Part shown: positions 1-10,580 of the stretch, in pieces
Numbering within the stretch: position 1 is the stretch's first letter
How the letters are laid out: each line of letters begins with the position of its first letter
Assembly (NCBI GenBank): GCA_043228905.1
Contig: JBHGNT010000008.1
Location: 21,638,001-21,702,000, forward strand
Direction of reading: 5' to 3'
Source of the DNA: Azolla caroliniana
Lineage: Eukaryota > Polypodiophyta
DNA length: 64,000 nucleotides
The notes under the pieces: generated by a model
Told to the model about the DNA's origin: nothing
The model's database searches: none
The model's input: the letters and a program-made list of their open reading frames with translations, nothing else
Made by a program: the position numbers and the translations under genes

Positions 1-1009
1 GGTTTAAATGGTTTGGTTTGGTTTGTTTTAGGTTCAAGTTTGTTTTAACAATTCGGTTTCAATGGTTAGAAACCGCGATTTAAATGGTTTAAATTTTTAT
101 TAATTTTTCATTAAATTTTTTTTTTAAAATTTAAAGATATTATAAAATTTTTTTTAAACAATCTTTTCGTTTTTTAGCCTAACTCTCACATTTTAAGAAA
201 ATCTTTCAATTTTTCAATTTGAATTTTGACCTAAGTTGAAAAACCGAAACCGAACCATGAAACCGCGGATTTAATAGTTTATGGTTTAATGGTTTGGATT
301 TTCTTTTAATGGTTCGGTTTAAATGGTTTCATGGTTTGATTCAAATTTCAAAAAATTTAAACGGTTTTGTTTTGACACTCTTAAATCGAACCAAACTATT
401 GTCGATTGTTATGTACACTTGAGAACAACAACAAGAAGAAGAACTCTAAAAGCTCACAAAGAAGAAACCCCCAAAATATCAAGTTGAGACAAGAAAAAAA
501 AAAATCCCTAAAGTTTGAACAAGAAAAGAAGAAACCATATTGATACTCTCCAAGACACAAAATGGGGACCTCCTATAAAACCCTAATGGTGCACTTTTGA
601 AACTAAAATGAGCGACCCAAAATAAGGGCTAGTCATCAACTCTTTTTATAAACAAAAAGAGGCACTTAAATTCGGCATCAAATGAGCTTATTCTCTATCG
701 TTCTTCAGAAAAGAAATAAGAATAAATAGTCATTAATCTGCATCGCACTAACAGAGAATCGAACTCTACACCGATAGTAAAAGGTTTATGGCTCAAGTGT
801 GAGTGGACCCCTCTTTTTTTTAAGATTCTACCTTTGGCTTCACCACATCATGACAACAGAGGTCTAAAGGGGGTGGGTGGGGTGAGAGTGGGTGTCAAGG
901 TGTGGAGGGATGCGATGGGTATAAGGGAAAGGGATTAGAAAGACGGTGGGAAGTGTAGAAGGAGTTGGGTGCATGACAACGAGTGGGCTGGTGTTATAGG
1001 CATAACCTT
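1..1009. other. AT-rich DNA without a gene
   Basis: I see no supported gene here. Positions 1-380 are low-complexity DNA built from repeated AAACCG, GGTTT and AAATGGTTT words, so that stretch looks like decayed repeat. Positions 420-800 are purine-rich (AAGAAGAA runs) and 840-1,009 are G-rich in places. No reading frame resembles a known protein. Confidence 0.6.
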
Positions 1010-1219
1010 ACATACCAACTCTATAACAAATTTTAATGGGTTAATGGTAGGATACTTGGGAAACTTGACATCCTAGGAACTGGGACAAACCCATATGAAC
1101 CTACGACACATGGAAATATATGTCGTGGTCTAAGAGCCTTAGTTGTTGAGCTATAAAAGAGGACTAGCTATCCCCTTCACTGCGACATCTTGAGAGGTTG
1201 TTGAGACTCTATTGGTGAG
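1010..1219 (+). repeat. possible LTR fragment resembling the Gy-E LTR, flanking X2
   Basis: The stretch ends with a TATA-like word, then GAGGACTAGCTATCC, then a GAGACTCT word just before the X2 end. The Gy-E LTR at 25,240-25,300 has the same words in the same order (a TATAAATAAG box, GAGGCCTAGCTACCC, GAGACTCTG). This suggests that X2 sits in, or beside, a diverged LTR of that family. The match is partial and no LTR start is clear. Confidence 0.3.
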
Positions 1220-1480
1220 AACACGTTCACGTTCACAAATGGAAGGATCGCGCACAAATGGAAGGATAAGGAATATTCCGTCTGATTTTGGGTCTTTTTT
1301 TGCCATTTCACAAAACACCTTGATACTAGTATCACATGTTCTCAAAAACTTGATGAAAAAGCTAAAATTTTCACCATTTCGTAAAATTGAAAAATAATTT
1401 TATTATTTTTATTAATATTATTATTTTTCCAAAAAAAACTCCTTCCATTAGTTATAAAATTTTACAAATGAGGCGATTAT
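1220..1480 (+). mobile_element. X2 element, DUF7869-side terminus
   Basis: The sequence starts AACACGTTCACGTTCACAAA, followed by two GGAAGGAT words. This matches the reverse complement of the X1 right end (62,345 inward), including the later word GATAC-TA-GTATC (1,322-1,333) and an AAAAAGCTAAAA block. The end is therefore that of an X-family transposon lying opposite to X1. Its partner end is at 20,280. Everything from about 1,480 to 19,250 is later insertion (LINE and Gy-C). No target-site duplication could be recognised: the left flank ends GGTGAG and the right flank begins AGGCTA. Confidence 0.7.
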
Positions 1481-1516
1481 GTACAATTCCCTAAAGGGAC
1501 GCGATAGTTCCATCTA

Positions 1517-1666
1517 ATGTGGAAGCCCACTAACTCAAGAAAGGGAGAGGATGACCATTGTTGGATGAAGGCTATGCGTTGTCTTTCAACTCCCTCGGAG
1601 CCACCTTTAAGGCCATCATATTGGCTTTTCAGAGTGGCTACAATTTCACTCCATATCTCTTGCAGT
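1517..1666 (-). pseudogene. probable 3' fragment of the LINE, cut off by Gy-C
   Basis: Read on the minus strand this 150-bp stretch is open and gives a short helical peptide beginning LQEIWSEIVATLKSQYDGL. It lies where the minus-strand LINE at 17,062-19,245 would continue if Gy-C were removed, so I take it as the C-terminal tail of that LINE. No duplication flanks Gy-C here (left GCAGT, right CCTGA), which leaves the join unproven. Confidence 0.35.
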
Positions 1667-2052
1667 TGTTGGCCGGTCAGAAGAGCAAGGACAAGGGGGA
1701 AGGCGGAATCGGATCGGATAATAGGAAGTAATAGTAGAATTATTATTCGGAGGGACGGATTCGGTACAGTTGTACCGATCCGGATCCGAACCGATTCGGA
1801 TGTCGGTTGCCTAAGCGCACCGATTGTAACCTTGCCGGATGCCTATAAAAGGATCCGATGATTTGTAAAGTGTTTTGACGGAAGTAATACAAGAGTAATT
1901 ATTGTGTATTTATCTGTATTTCGTATTGTTTGCCGTCCGTGCTTAATTGTAATCATCTTATGCGTGTAACCTAGCATCCAATCCTTACCACCCCTTTGGA
2001 GAAGTGTTGGGTAGACACCTGTGTTGAGGCTAGTCGGGCCAGACAGACAACA
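1667..2052 (+). repeat. Gy-C 5' LTR (diverged)
   Basis: It begins TGTTGGCCGGTCAG and ends ACAACA. A TATAAAAGG box lies near 1,843. The layout matches the 3' LTR at 16,624-17,061: GGCCGG start, CGGATCCG words, TATA box, then the GGTGAAGTGT/GGAGAAGTGT word and a GACACC word near the end. The two LTRs are clearly diverged in sequence, so they may not belong to one insertion event. Confidence 0.6.
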
Positions 2053-2058
2053 CTATTT

Positions 2059-2078
2059 TGGCGACCACGATTCCTGCA
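2059..2078 (+). other. Gy-C primer-binding site candidate
   Basis: TGGCGACCACGATTCC begins six bases after the LTR end. A TGG start close to an LTR is the usual signature of a tRNA primer site. I cannot name the tRNA by eye. Confidence 0.4.
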
Positions 2079-2104
2079 AAGTGCAGAGGACAACCGGGGG
2101 ATGG

Positions 2105-5100
2105 ATGTCTAGACCAAACGACGACCACATCACCGAACGAGGGAGACGATACACCGAACGCGAGCAACGACGGGAAGCCCTGCAGCAAGCCGTCGACGAG
2201 ATCCGGCGGGATCGGTCATTCTCCAAAACTCTTCGGAGAGTCGTAGAAGAAGCACTACAGTTCCGGGTTCTGCAAATCCCCGACGAAGGCAGTAGCATAA
2301 CAAGCCTGCAAGAGGCGGAAACGATACTGCAGACGCTCGCCGCGGGCGACGGGGACTCGGAAGCATTCGCAACACTTGAGGCGGAGTTGGAAAGCGACGG
2401 AAGCGTTGCATCCCGGTATAAAAGCAGCCACGACACACCAAATGACCGGGAGGACGAGGGGTCGGAAGACTCAGTAACACCGGCGCCAGAGGAAGAAATA
2501 ACCCTGGAATTCGGTGACCGGCAACTGCCGAGGAAGGCTGACCGGATACCGACAACAACCGCGAGGGAACCGAAGGAGCGGATTCCGACAACACCCGCGG
2601 AGGAACCAACGGACCGGACACCGGCAACACCCGCGGAGGAACCAAAGGTTCTCACACCAACGCCAACAGCAGACAGAGAACGGAGGGAACAGGAGAGTCA
2701 GTTGGACGACACGATGCCGTACCCATACCCAAAGTACCGGGATGAGGCCGACGCGGAGGCACACGTGTACGCATTCCTCCAAACATGGGAAGCCAACCAT
2801 ATCTCCCAAAGACTGACGGAGCCCGAAGCCGAACGATCCAAAATCGCCGATTTCGGCATAACCTTAGAAGGACCGGCGGCCCAATGGCACGCAAAGCACT
2901 TACCAGGCACCTTTGCCACATTCGATGCCTTGAAGGTCAGATTCCTTAGGTTTTTTCACAGACAATTTGAGCAAAGGGAATTGGTCGGGCAGTTCTACAC
3001 CACCCGGCAGGAAGAAAACGAGACTATGCCACAATTCATCATTCGGTTCCAGACCCTGCATAGCCAACTGACAAGAGCACCACCCGAAGACGAAGCCAAA
3101 GCAGTCTTTCTGGCCGCACTGAAAGAGCCACTTCGAACAATGTGCGGAGTCCTTGATTTCCAAACCAGCACAATGGACCAAGTTATTGATCGGGTTTTGG
3201 AAATGGACAAGACTAGCCCCTTCTTGTCGATGGGGATGTTACACCGGGCACTCCCAAAAGAGGAAGACCTGAGGTTCCGACAGGCCTTACAATGTACAAC
3301 ATGCCTAAATTCGGGGCACTCAACAGTAGACTGCACCCTGCGGACACAATGTGTGATCTGCAACTCTCGAGCCCATACAACGGACCGATGCGAATACAAC
3401 CTGTTAAATCGACAGGCAGCACCGGTTCGACACATAGAACCGCGCAATCAGAACCCGGACGAGGATCGATTCCGGAGAGATGACCGCTACCAACGCGAAC
3501 GCGGTAACAGATACGCTGATAGAAGACGCGACAACTATGACCGAGAGGAGGGATGTAGAGATAGCTACCCCCGGGACCGGTATGACAGAGACGAATCCCC
3601 GAAAGACGACAGACGCGGAGAAGAGAGGCGACAAGGATACGCTGATAGAAGACGCGAAAACTATGACCGAGAGGAGAGACGCAAAGAAAGCTACCCCCGA
3701 GACCGGTACGACCGAGACGGAGCCCCAAAATACGACCGACGCGGAGAAGAGAGGCGACAAGGGAACCGAAATTTCCGACGGAATCAGAAGCGTGGATTTT
3801 TCCGAAGAGAGGAACGTCGGGAGGCAGCAAGGAATGACAACCCGGTATCCGTACTGGATAACCGAAAAACCGAAGACGACCGCCGGAGCATACCCACCCT
3901 CCAAACCGGGGACAAAGGAGAAACGAGCAACAATCACAAGGTGTACTGTTATTACTGCCGCAAGGAAGGCCACTATAGTAACCAATGCCCAAGCAAAAGC
4001 TATGACAAGCAGCCGGAAGTCAACATGGTTACAGCCGAAATAACAGAAGTACAGCAGGTCACAACCCGGTCAAAGGGAAAGACCGCCGAGTGGGAGGCCC
4101 AGGAGGCAATCAGAAAACAAGCGACACAATGGATCAAGGAGGCCAATGAAAAAAATGCGGCAGAAGTAAGAGACCAAAATATGCCAGAAGACGAAGAAAT
4201 CATACAGCCAGGCGAGAACCCGACGTGGCAAGCGCTACAGGACTGTCAAATCGTGCTGCCGTTAGTGCCACGATTTACGGCAGACCTACAGGCATCCGTC
4301 AGCAAACCGAAGCCGACGCCAGCACCGACATTCTTCTCCAACCCGGAGGAAGGACCAGCGGTGGTCGATACAAGTAGCCCGGCAATCACGACAATCGTGA
4401 AAGGAAAGGAAATTGCTGGAACGATTATTGACGGAGGCTCCGGGGTAAATGTCATCAGCCAACAGACATGCAACGACCTGGGCATCCGGGAATGGGAACC
4501 ATGCCCCTTCTGGTTACGCATGGCGGATACTAGCTCAGTCCGATCGACCGGGCTTATCCGGGATTTGGAAATCACGATCGAAGGCCACGTATTCCGGATA
4601 TCGGCCGTGGTGCTGCAGCTGAATGTACAAGGCGCGTACCCCTTATTGCTAGGACGACCATGGCTGCGAACGGCGCATATCAAGCAGAACTGGCAAAAGA
4701 ACATGATCACATTCCAGCGAGGGAAAACAAAGGTACGAGTAACGACGCAACCACGGGTGATCACCAGTAAGGAAGCAACTCCATTGTATGCGGAAAGCAT
4801 TAACATGTTGGAGGGATTACCGGACGAGGAAGTCGAGCGGTACCTAGAGGAACACCCACGAATCGTCCCACTATTTGAGGTGGATATTACGGCGGCAGTA
4901 GAACCGTACATTACGACGCCGGAAGAACCGGACCAAGCGGCGATCCGGGAACTACGACAAGCGCAGGAATCCCTAGAGAGGGAAATGACGATATCCCAGA
5001 GGGTAAAAGCATCCCAACTCGAGGAGGTGGACCTCGGCACAGCAGACAAGCCCCAACCAGTAAATGTTGCAAAGGAATTGCCGAAGGAAGAAAAGAAGGC

Positions 5101-5185
5101 AATGGTAGCATTGTTAACAGACTTCAAGGATGTGTTCGCGTGGTCGTACGAAGACATGCGAGGGCTGGACCCCCAGCTCTATTAG
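2105..5185 (+). CDS. gag-pol: Gy-C unit 1: Gag-protease of a Ty3/gypsy retrotransposon
   Basis: This long open frame starts at ATG 2,105 (MSRPNDD), just after the LTR and primer site, and gives 1,026 residues up to a TAG at 5,183. The N-terminal part is acidic and proline-rich. A retrotransposon Gag core follows (around QTWEANHISQRL, then FATFDALKVRFLRFF). Two CCHC knuckles sit near residues 397 and 415 (CTTCLNSGHSTVDC, CVICNSRAHTTDRC). Next comes an Arg/Asp/Tyr-rich region with an internal duplication and a third knuckle near residue 614 (CYYCRKEGHYSNQC). The aspartic protease has its active site near 772 (IIDGGSGVN) and the typical LLGRPWL strand. Gag packages the element RNA and the protease cuts the polyprotein. 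Reverse transcriptase follows in the same frame after the TAG. Unit 2 has a glutamine codon at that place, so the stop is probably a CAG-to-TAG mutation. Confidence 0.9.
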   Translation: MSRPNDDHITERGRRYTEREQRREALQQAVDEIRRDRSFSKTLRRVVEEALQFRVLQIPDEGSSITSLQEAETILQTLAAGDGDSEAFATLEAELESDGSVASRYKSSHDTPNDREDEGSEDSVTPAPEEEITLEFGDRQLPRKADRIPTTTAREPKERIPTTPAEEPTDRTPATPAEEPKVLTPTPTADRERREQESQLDDTMPYPYPKYRDEADAEAHVYAFLQTWEANHISQRLTEPEAERSKIADFGITLEGPAAQWHAKHLPGTFATFDALKVRFLRFFHRQFEQRELVGQFYTTRQEENETMPQFIIRFQTLHSQLTRAPPEDEAKAVFLAALKEPLRTMCGVLDFQTSTMDQVIDRVLEMDKTSPFLSMGMLHRALPKEEDLRFRQALQCTTCLNSGHSTVDCTLRTQCVICNSRAHTTDRCEYNLLNRQAAPVRHIEPRNQNPDEDRFRRDDRYQRERGNRYADRRRDNYDREEGCRDSYPRDRYDRDESPKDDRRGEERRQGYADRRRENYDREERRKESYPRDRYDRDGAPKYDRRGEERRQGNRNFRRNQKRGFFRREERREAARNDNPVSVLDNRKTEDDRRSIPTLQTGDKGETSNNHKVYCYYCRKEGHYSNQCPSKSYDKQPEVNMVTAEITEVQQVTTRSKGKTAEWEAQEAIRKQATQWIKEANEKNAAEVRDQNMPEDEEIIQPGENPTWQALQDCQIVLPLVPRFTADLQASVSKPKPTPAPTFFSNPEEGPAVVDTSSPAITTIVKGKEIAGTIIDGGSGVNVISQQTCNDLGIREWEPCPFWLRMADTSSVRSTGLIRDLEITIEGHVFRISAVVLQLNVQGAYPLLLGRPWLRTAHIKQNWQKNMITFQRGKTKVRVTTQPRVITSKEATPLYAESINMLEGLPDEEVERYLEEHPRIVPLFEVDITAAVEPYITTPEEPDQAAIRELRQAQESLEREMTISQRVKASQLEEVDLGTADKPQPVNVAKELPKEEKKAMVALLTDFKDVFAWSYEDMRGLDPQLY

Positions 5186-6620
5186 CACCAAATTCACCTA
5201 AGTACGGACGCGAAACCGATTGCTCAACGCAGGTACCGGATGAATCCGAATTATGCGGCAAAGGTGAAGGAGGAAATTGATAAGCTCCTCCGGGTCGGAT
5301 TTATCCAACCGGTCAAGCAGGCAACCTGGCTGAGTCCGATAGTGGTGGTCCCGAAAAAGAACGGAAAAATCCAGGTATGCGTGGACTACCAAAAACTAAA
5401 TGCCGCGACAGTGACCGATGCGTTTCCACTACCATTTACGGACGGGGTGTTAGATGCGGTAGCCGGGCACGAAGTTTACCGCTTCCTGGATGGATTTAGC
5501 GGCTACAACCAAATACGAATGAACCCGACCAACCAAGAGAAGACAGCATTCGTGACGGAATGGGGAGTGTTCGTCGCGGTCGTGATGATGTTCGGACTAA
5601 AGACGGCTCCAGCGACCTTTCAAAGGATAATAATGGAAATTTTCGGGGAATATATCCCCGGTTTTATGCAGGTCTTCCTTGACGATTTCGCGGTCTACAG
5701 CCGGCACGGAGAGCATCTCGATCACCTCCGACTGTGCTTGGAGAAGTGCCGCGAGTACCGATTGAGTCTGAATCCGGCCAAGTGCGTCTTTGGAGTGGCA
5801 AGCGGCAACTTGCTAGGGCACGTGGTGAGTAAGGAAGGAATCGCGGTAGATCCGGATAAATTCAAGGCGATTCTCGATGCACCAGCACCAAGTAACGCAA
5901 AGGATTTAAGCCGGTTCCTGGGCCAAATAAGGTGGCATAACCGGATGATACGGCACCTCGCGGACTTCGCTACACCGTTACATACCGCCGTACATAGGGT
6001 ACCCTTCCTATGGGCAGAGACGGAGGAGGAAGCCTACAAAGCGTTGAAGGTCATGCTGTCGCAAGCTCCGGTGGTGCAACCGCCGGATTGGAGTAAAAGC
6101 TTTCACGTCTTCGTCGACGCGTCGGACGTAGCAATCGGCAGCGTTCTGATGCAACTCACAGAGCCGAAATGGTACCGACCGGTGTACTACGCAAGCCGGA
6201 AACTCTCAAAAGCCGAACGGAATTACTCTACGACGGAACGCGAGGCATTGGGAATGGTGTATAGTGTCACAAAGTACAGGCACTATCTGCTCGGAAGGAA
6301 GTTTTCCTTCCATGTCGACCATTCGGCACTACTCTACCTGGTCTCGAAGGCATCCCTGACGGGAAAAATTGCACGGTGGACACTGCTACTACAGGAATTT
6401 GAATTCGACATTTTCCACCGACTCGGGGCGCAGCATGCGGTAGCGGACTATCTAAGCAGACTTGAATTCGGAGAAGCAGGGGACGGCGTCCAGGATGAGT
6501 TTCCCAACGCCGAATTGTTCCGGATCACGACGAAACCGGCAACGGATACAACGGTAGCCGACGAAGACACATGGCTAACTGAGATGCACCAGTTCCTGAG
6601 CACCGGAGTTCCCCGGACAA
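5186..6620 (+). pseudogene. pol: Gy-C unit 1: reverse transcriptase and RNase H, integrase lost
   Basis: It continues in the frame of the Gag-protease frame after the amber codon. Reverse transcriptase motifs are clear: WLSPIVVVPKKNG, VCVDYQKLN, FLDGFSGYNQIRM, and the catalytic FLDDFAVYS, where FLDD replaces the usual YLDD. The RNase H part begins at FHVFVDASD and includes STTEREALGMVYS and VDHSALLYLV. After the LSTGVP motif at about 6,615 the frame leaves homology with unit 2. The whole integrase is missing and the sequence runs through a short unrelated stretch into a partial LTR at 6,827. Unit 1 therefore cannot integrate by itself. Confidence 0.85.
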
Positions 6621-7589
6621 CATGGACCAGTAACCTTGTTGGATGGGTGGTTTGGTTGGAGAAGACTCGCCTACATCGTTGTTTCCATAGAATCCAAAGG
6701 GTTATTGGGCTGACCAATTCCAACACCTCTTGAGATTTGTCATTAAGAGGAAAATAGTGAACATTGTCGCTGGAGGAGAAAAGAACCTCTTGTGCTTTTC
6801 TCACCAAAGTCATCCCCTCCTCCTGATGTCACCGGCCGGCAAAGGAGTCCAGAGTGGGAAACGGAGAGTTAATTAAGTAGTAGGAATGTGGTTGTCATTA
6901 AGCTATGAGTGTGGACGGACGGACCGGAAACGGTATGCCGTTCCGGATCCGGACCGATCCCGAATAGGTGCGGCTGGTCTCGAAGGCATCCCTGACGGGA
7001 AAAATTGCACGGTGGACACTGCTACTACAGGAATTTGAATTCGACATTTTCCACCGACTTGGGGCGCAGCATGCGGTAGCGGACTATCTAAGCGGACTTG
7101 AATTCGGAGAAGCAGGGGACGGCGTCCAGGATGAGTTTCCCAACGCCGAATTGTTCCGGATCACGACGAAACCGGCAACGGATACAACGGTAGCCGACGA
7201 AGACACATGGCTAACTGAGATGCACCAGTTCCTGAGCACCGGAGTTCCCCCGGACAACATGGACCAGTAACCTTGTTGGATGGGTGGTTTGGTTGGAGAA
7301 GACTCGCCTACATCGTTGTTTCCATAGAATCCAAAGGGTTATTGGGCTGACCAATTCCAACACCTCTTGAGATTTGTCATTAAGAGGAAAATAGTGGACA
7401 TTGTCGCTGGAGGAGAAAAGAACCTCTTGTGCTTTTATCACCAAAGTCATCCCCTCCTCCTGATGTTACCGGCCGGCAAAGGAGTCCAGAGTGGGAAACG
7501 GAGAGTTAATTAAGTAGTAGGAATGTGGTTGTCATTAAGCTATGAGTGTGGACGGACGGATCGGAAACGGTATGCCGTTCCGGATCCGG
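6338..7589 (+). repeat. 636-bp tandem duplication of an RNase H-to-LTR segment
   Basis: The stretch from CTGGTCTCGAAGG at 6,338 to about 6,973 is repeated from 6,974 with a period of 636 bp. Each copy holds the end of RNase H (from LVSKASLTG), a noncoding link and the first 120-150 bp of the LTR (6,827-6,973 and 7,464-7,589). The copies are nearly identical, so the duplication is recent. The second copy joins at CCGGATCCGGA directly to the gag start of unit 2. Confidence 0.85.
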
Positions 7590-7593
7590 ATGG

Positions 7594-9650
7594 ATGTCTA
7601 GATCAACGCATGACCTGGTTACAAATCGAACTCGACGCCTTACCGAAAGGCAAAGGAGACGCGAGGCTTTCCAGCAAGCGGTGCAGGAAATTAGAGCGGA
7701 TCGCTCGTTTTCCAACGTAATCCGGAGAGTAGCGGAGGACTCCCTCTGGTTACAGCAAACATCGCACCCGGACAATGGCAGCTGCCTAAGCAGCCTCCGG
7801 GAAACCGAATCCCTTCTCCACGCGTTGGCAAACGAAGAAGGCGAAGCAGAAGCCTTTTCAGCATATGAATCAGACTCCTAAGGGGAATACAGCGTGCACA
7901 CGAACTACCGTAGCAGCAACAAAACCCCGGGCGGACCGGAGGACGAAGGATCAGATACTTTACCGACACCGGAACCGGAAGTGCTAACGCTGGAACCCCC
8001 GGAACCAACAGAGGAAGAACGACCTCCGACACCGGAAGTCGAAGAGGAGAGGCCTCCGTCACCAAAGGAAGAGGAAAAACAACCAACGCCAGAAACAAAT
8101 CGGGAAAGACCACCGACGCCGGAGAAAATTCTGGAACGAGCACCAACACTACCAGCCCGCGCACCGATACTGGACGACGACATGTCGTTCCAGTACTCCA
8201 AGTATAGAGATGATCCGGGCGCGGAAGCTCATGTGCACGCCTTTGAACAGACATGGGAAGCCAACCATGTGTCCCAGCGATTGACACCGGAGGAAGAAGA
8301 ACGCACTAAGATAGCGGAATTTGGCGTCACATTGGAGGGACCGGCAGCAAGATGGCGCCGGACGTAGGACCCGTCTACCATCAACACCTTTGCAGATTTA
8401 AAAGCTAAATTCTTGCATTTTTTTCAAAAGGAGGTGGACCAGACCGTAATGGTAGGCTTATTTTATACCTTCCGGCAAGAGGCAGGGGAGAGCATTCCTC
8501 AATTTGTCATCCGGTTTCATTGGATGCATAGTCAGCTTGCCCGCGCACCTCCGGAAGAGGAATTACGAACTATATAATTAACGCGCTCCGGGAACCCCTA
8601 CGCACAGTTTGCACGGTAATCGACTTCCGCACAAGTACCATCGACCAGGTCATTGACCGGGTGAGAGAGATGGAAAAGACAAGCTCCTGGCTCACACTGG
8701 GAGCACTTCAACGGGCGTTACCATCCGATGAAGACCTCCGGTTTCGGCAAGCAATACAGTGCACAACCTGCTTGAATTCCGAACACTCGGCTCTAGAATG
8801 CACTATGAGGACGCAATGTGTAATCTGTCAATCCAAGAGCCATACGAGGGATAGGTGCGAGTATAATCTGTTGAATCGGCAAGCACCGCCCGTCCGACAA
8901 ATTGAGCCACGCAGCAGCTGGGATGAAGAAGACGAACGCTGGCGGCGAATGAACCGTGACCGACCGGCACAGGATGTCCGGTATGGCGAGTGACGGGAAA
9001 ATGATGTCCGGTATGGCGATCGACGGGAAATTGTTGTCCGGTACGGTGATCGGCGGCATAACTATGACCGGCATGATTGGTACCAGGATTACAATAGACG
9101 ATACAAACATTACGACCGGGAGCACTCCCTCGGGTATCGTTAGCAACGGGAGGAATACGGTAGATATAACGGGCAACCCCGTCAAGAGTACCGTAATAAG
9201 AAGAGCTATAACAAAAAACGGCATTTTAAAAAAGGCGGCTACCCCCGGGATCCGGAACAAGGAGCTCCAAGTAGCCAACCGGTACAAAACCCCGCGCGTG
9301 CCGTAGGACCTGCCCCGGGTACAACAGACAATGCCGAATCTAGCAATACCCGGAAGGCCTACTGCTACTACTGCCGACAGGAAGGCCATTATAGTAACCA
9401 ATGCTCGGTGAAGAGCTATGAAAAACGACCGGCGGTAAATATGGTAGTCCCTGAGGTGGCGGATCTGCAGCAGGTGACGACAAGGTCGAAGGGCATGGCC
9501 AAAGAATGGGAGACACAGGAGACCATCCGGAAACAAGCAACGGAATGGGTAAAGAAAGCAAACGAGCAGAATGTCATAGACTTACAGCAGCAAAAGGAGA
9601 ACACCGTAGGGCTTGCCGGCGGTAGTCAGTCCGAGAACAAGACATGGTAG
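7594..9650 (+). pseudogene. gag: Gy-C unit 2: broken gag
   Basis: It starts with ATG 7,594 (MSRSTHDLV), matching the unit 1 start. The Gag core (QTWEANHVSQRL) is followed by stops and frameshifts near 7,880, 8,366 and 8,577. CCHC knuckles CTTCLNSEHSALEC and CVICQSKSHTRDRC appear at 8,762-8,860, and CYYCRQEGHYSNQC near 9,362-9,403. The charged repeat region between them has lost its frame after 8,990. The protein would have packaged RNA. It is now a relic more decayed than unit 1. Confidence 0.8.
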
Positions 9651-10580
9651 GCGTTGCAAGAATGCCAGATTACGTTACCACTAGGAAGACTCCTACAACT
9701 CGTGCCAAGATTCATGGAAGGACTGAAGACGGCCATGACGACATGAGAACCATCACCGGCACCGGTACTCTTCTCGAATCCGGAGGAGGGACCAACGATG
9801 GTGGACACCAGCAGTCCGGTAATCACTGCCATTGTGAAAGGGAAAGAACTCCCCGGCACAGTTATAGACGGAGGCTCTGGGGTGAATGTAATAAGCCTCC
9901 GGACGTGTGATGACCTAGGAATCCACGAGTGGGAGCCGTGTCTGTTCTGGTTGCGGATGGCCGATACAAGCTCAGTGCGGCCGACAGGAAATTAGAAGTC
10001 ACCGTCAACGGTCATACATTTCACATCTCGGCCGTAGTGCTACAATTACAGGCACAAGGCGCATACCCGCTATTGCTGGGGCGGTCATGGTTGAAAACGG
10101 CACATATCAAACAGAATTGGCGAAAAAATATAATTACCTTCCGGCGAGGAAAAGCCAAGGTACGGGTACCAACACAGCCAAGGACGAGCACTGGCAAGGA
10201 ATGTACACCGTTGTATGCGGAATGTGTCAACATGCTAGAAGGGTTAGAGGACGAAGAAGAAGCTCAATACCTGCAGGAAAACCCGAAGATCATACCCCTC
10301 TTCGAAATTGACATTGCCGAAGCAGTAGCACCATACTTACCGCAATCGGAAGAGGCTGAAGCAGAACCGGATAAAGACGCAATCCGGGAGTTACGGCAAG
10401 CGCAGGAAGCGTTGGAACGGGAAATGGCCGTTTCACAGTGCGTGAAAGCGTCGCAACTGGAAGAGGTGAACCTAGGCACCACGGACGAAGCAAAACCGGT
10501 GCACATCGCCAAGGAGATGAAGTCCAAAGACAAAACGGCGATGATAACACTTCTCACGGAATTTCGCGATGTGTTCGCCT
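9651..10580 (+). pseudogene. pol: Gy-C unit 2: broken aspartic protease region
   Basis: The protease active site is still readable as VIDGGSGVNVISL (near 9,860), and the LLGRSWLKTAHIKQNW strand follows after a frameshift near 9,985. The linker to reverse transcriptase ends at a stop in place of the Trp codon in FAWSYEDMRGLDPQLYQ (10,580). The equivalent of the unit 1 amber codon is CAG here, which shows the ancestral frame was open at that point. Confidence 0.75.

Noticed and set aside
2053-2655. Long minus-strand frames opposite the gag and pol genes (several over 180 codons)
   Set aside because: They mirror real coding sequence in GC-rich DNA and show no domain. The plus-strand proteins explain the region.
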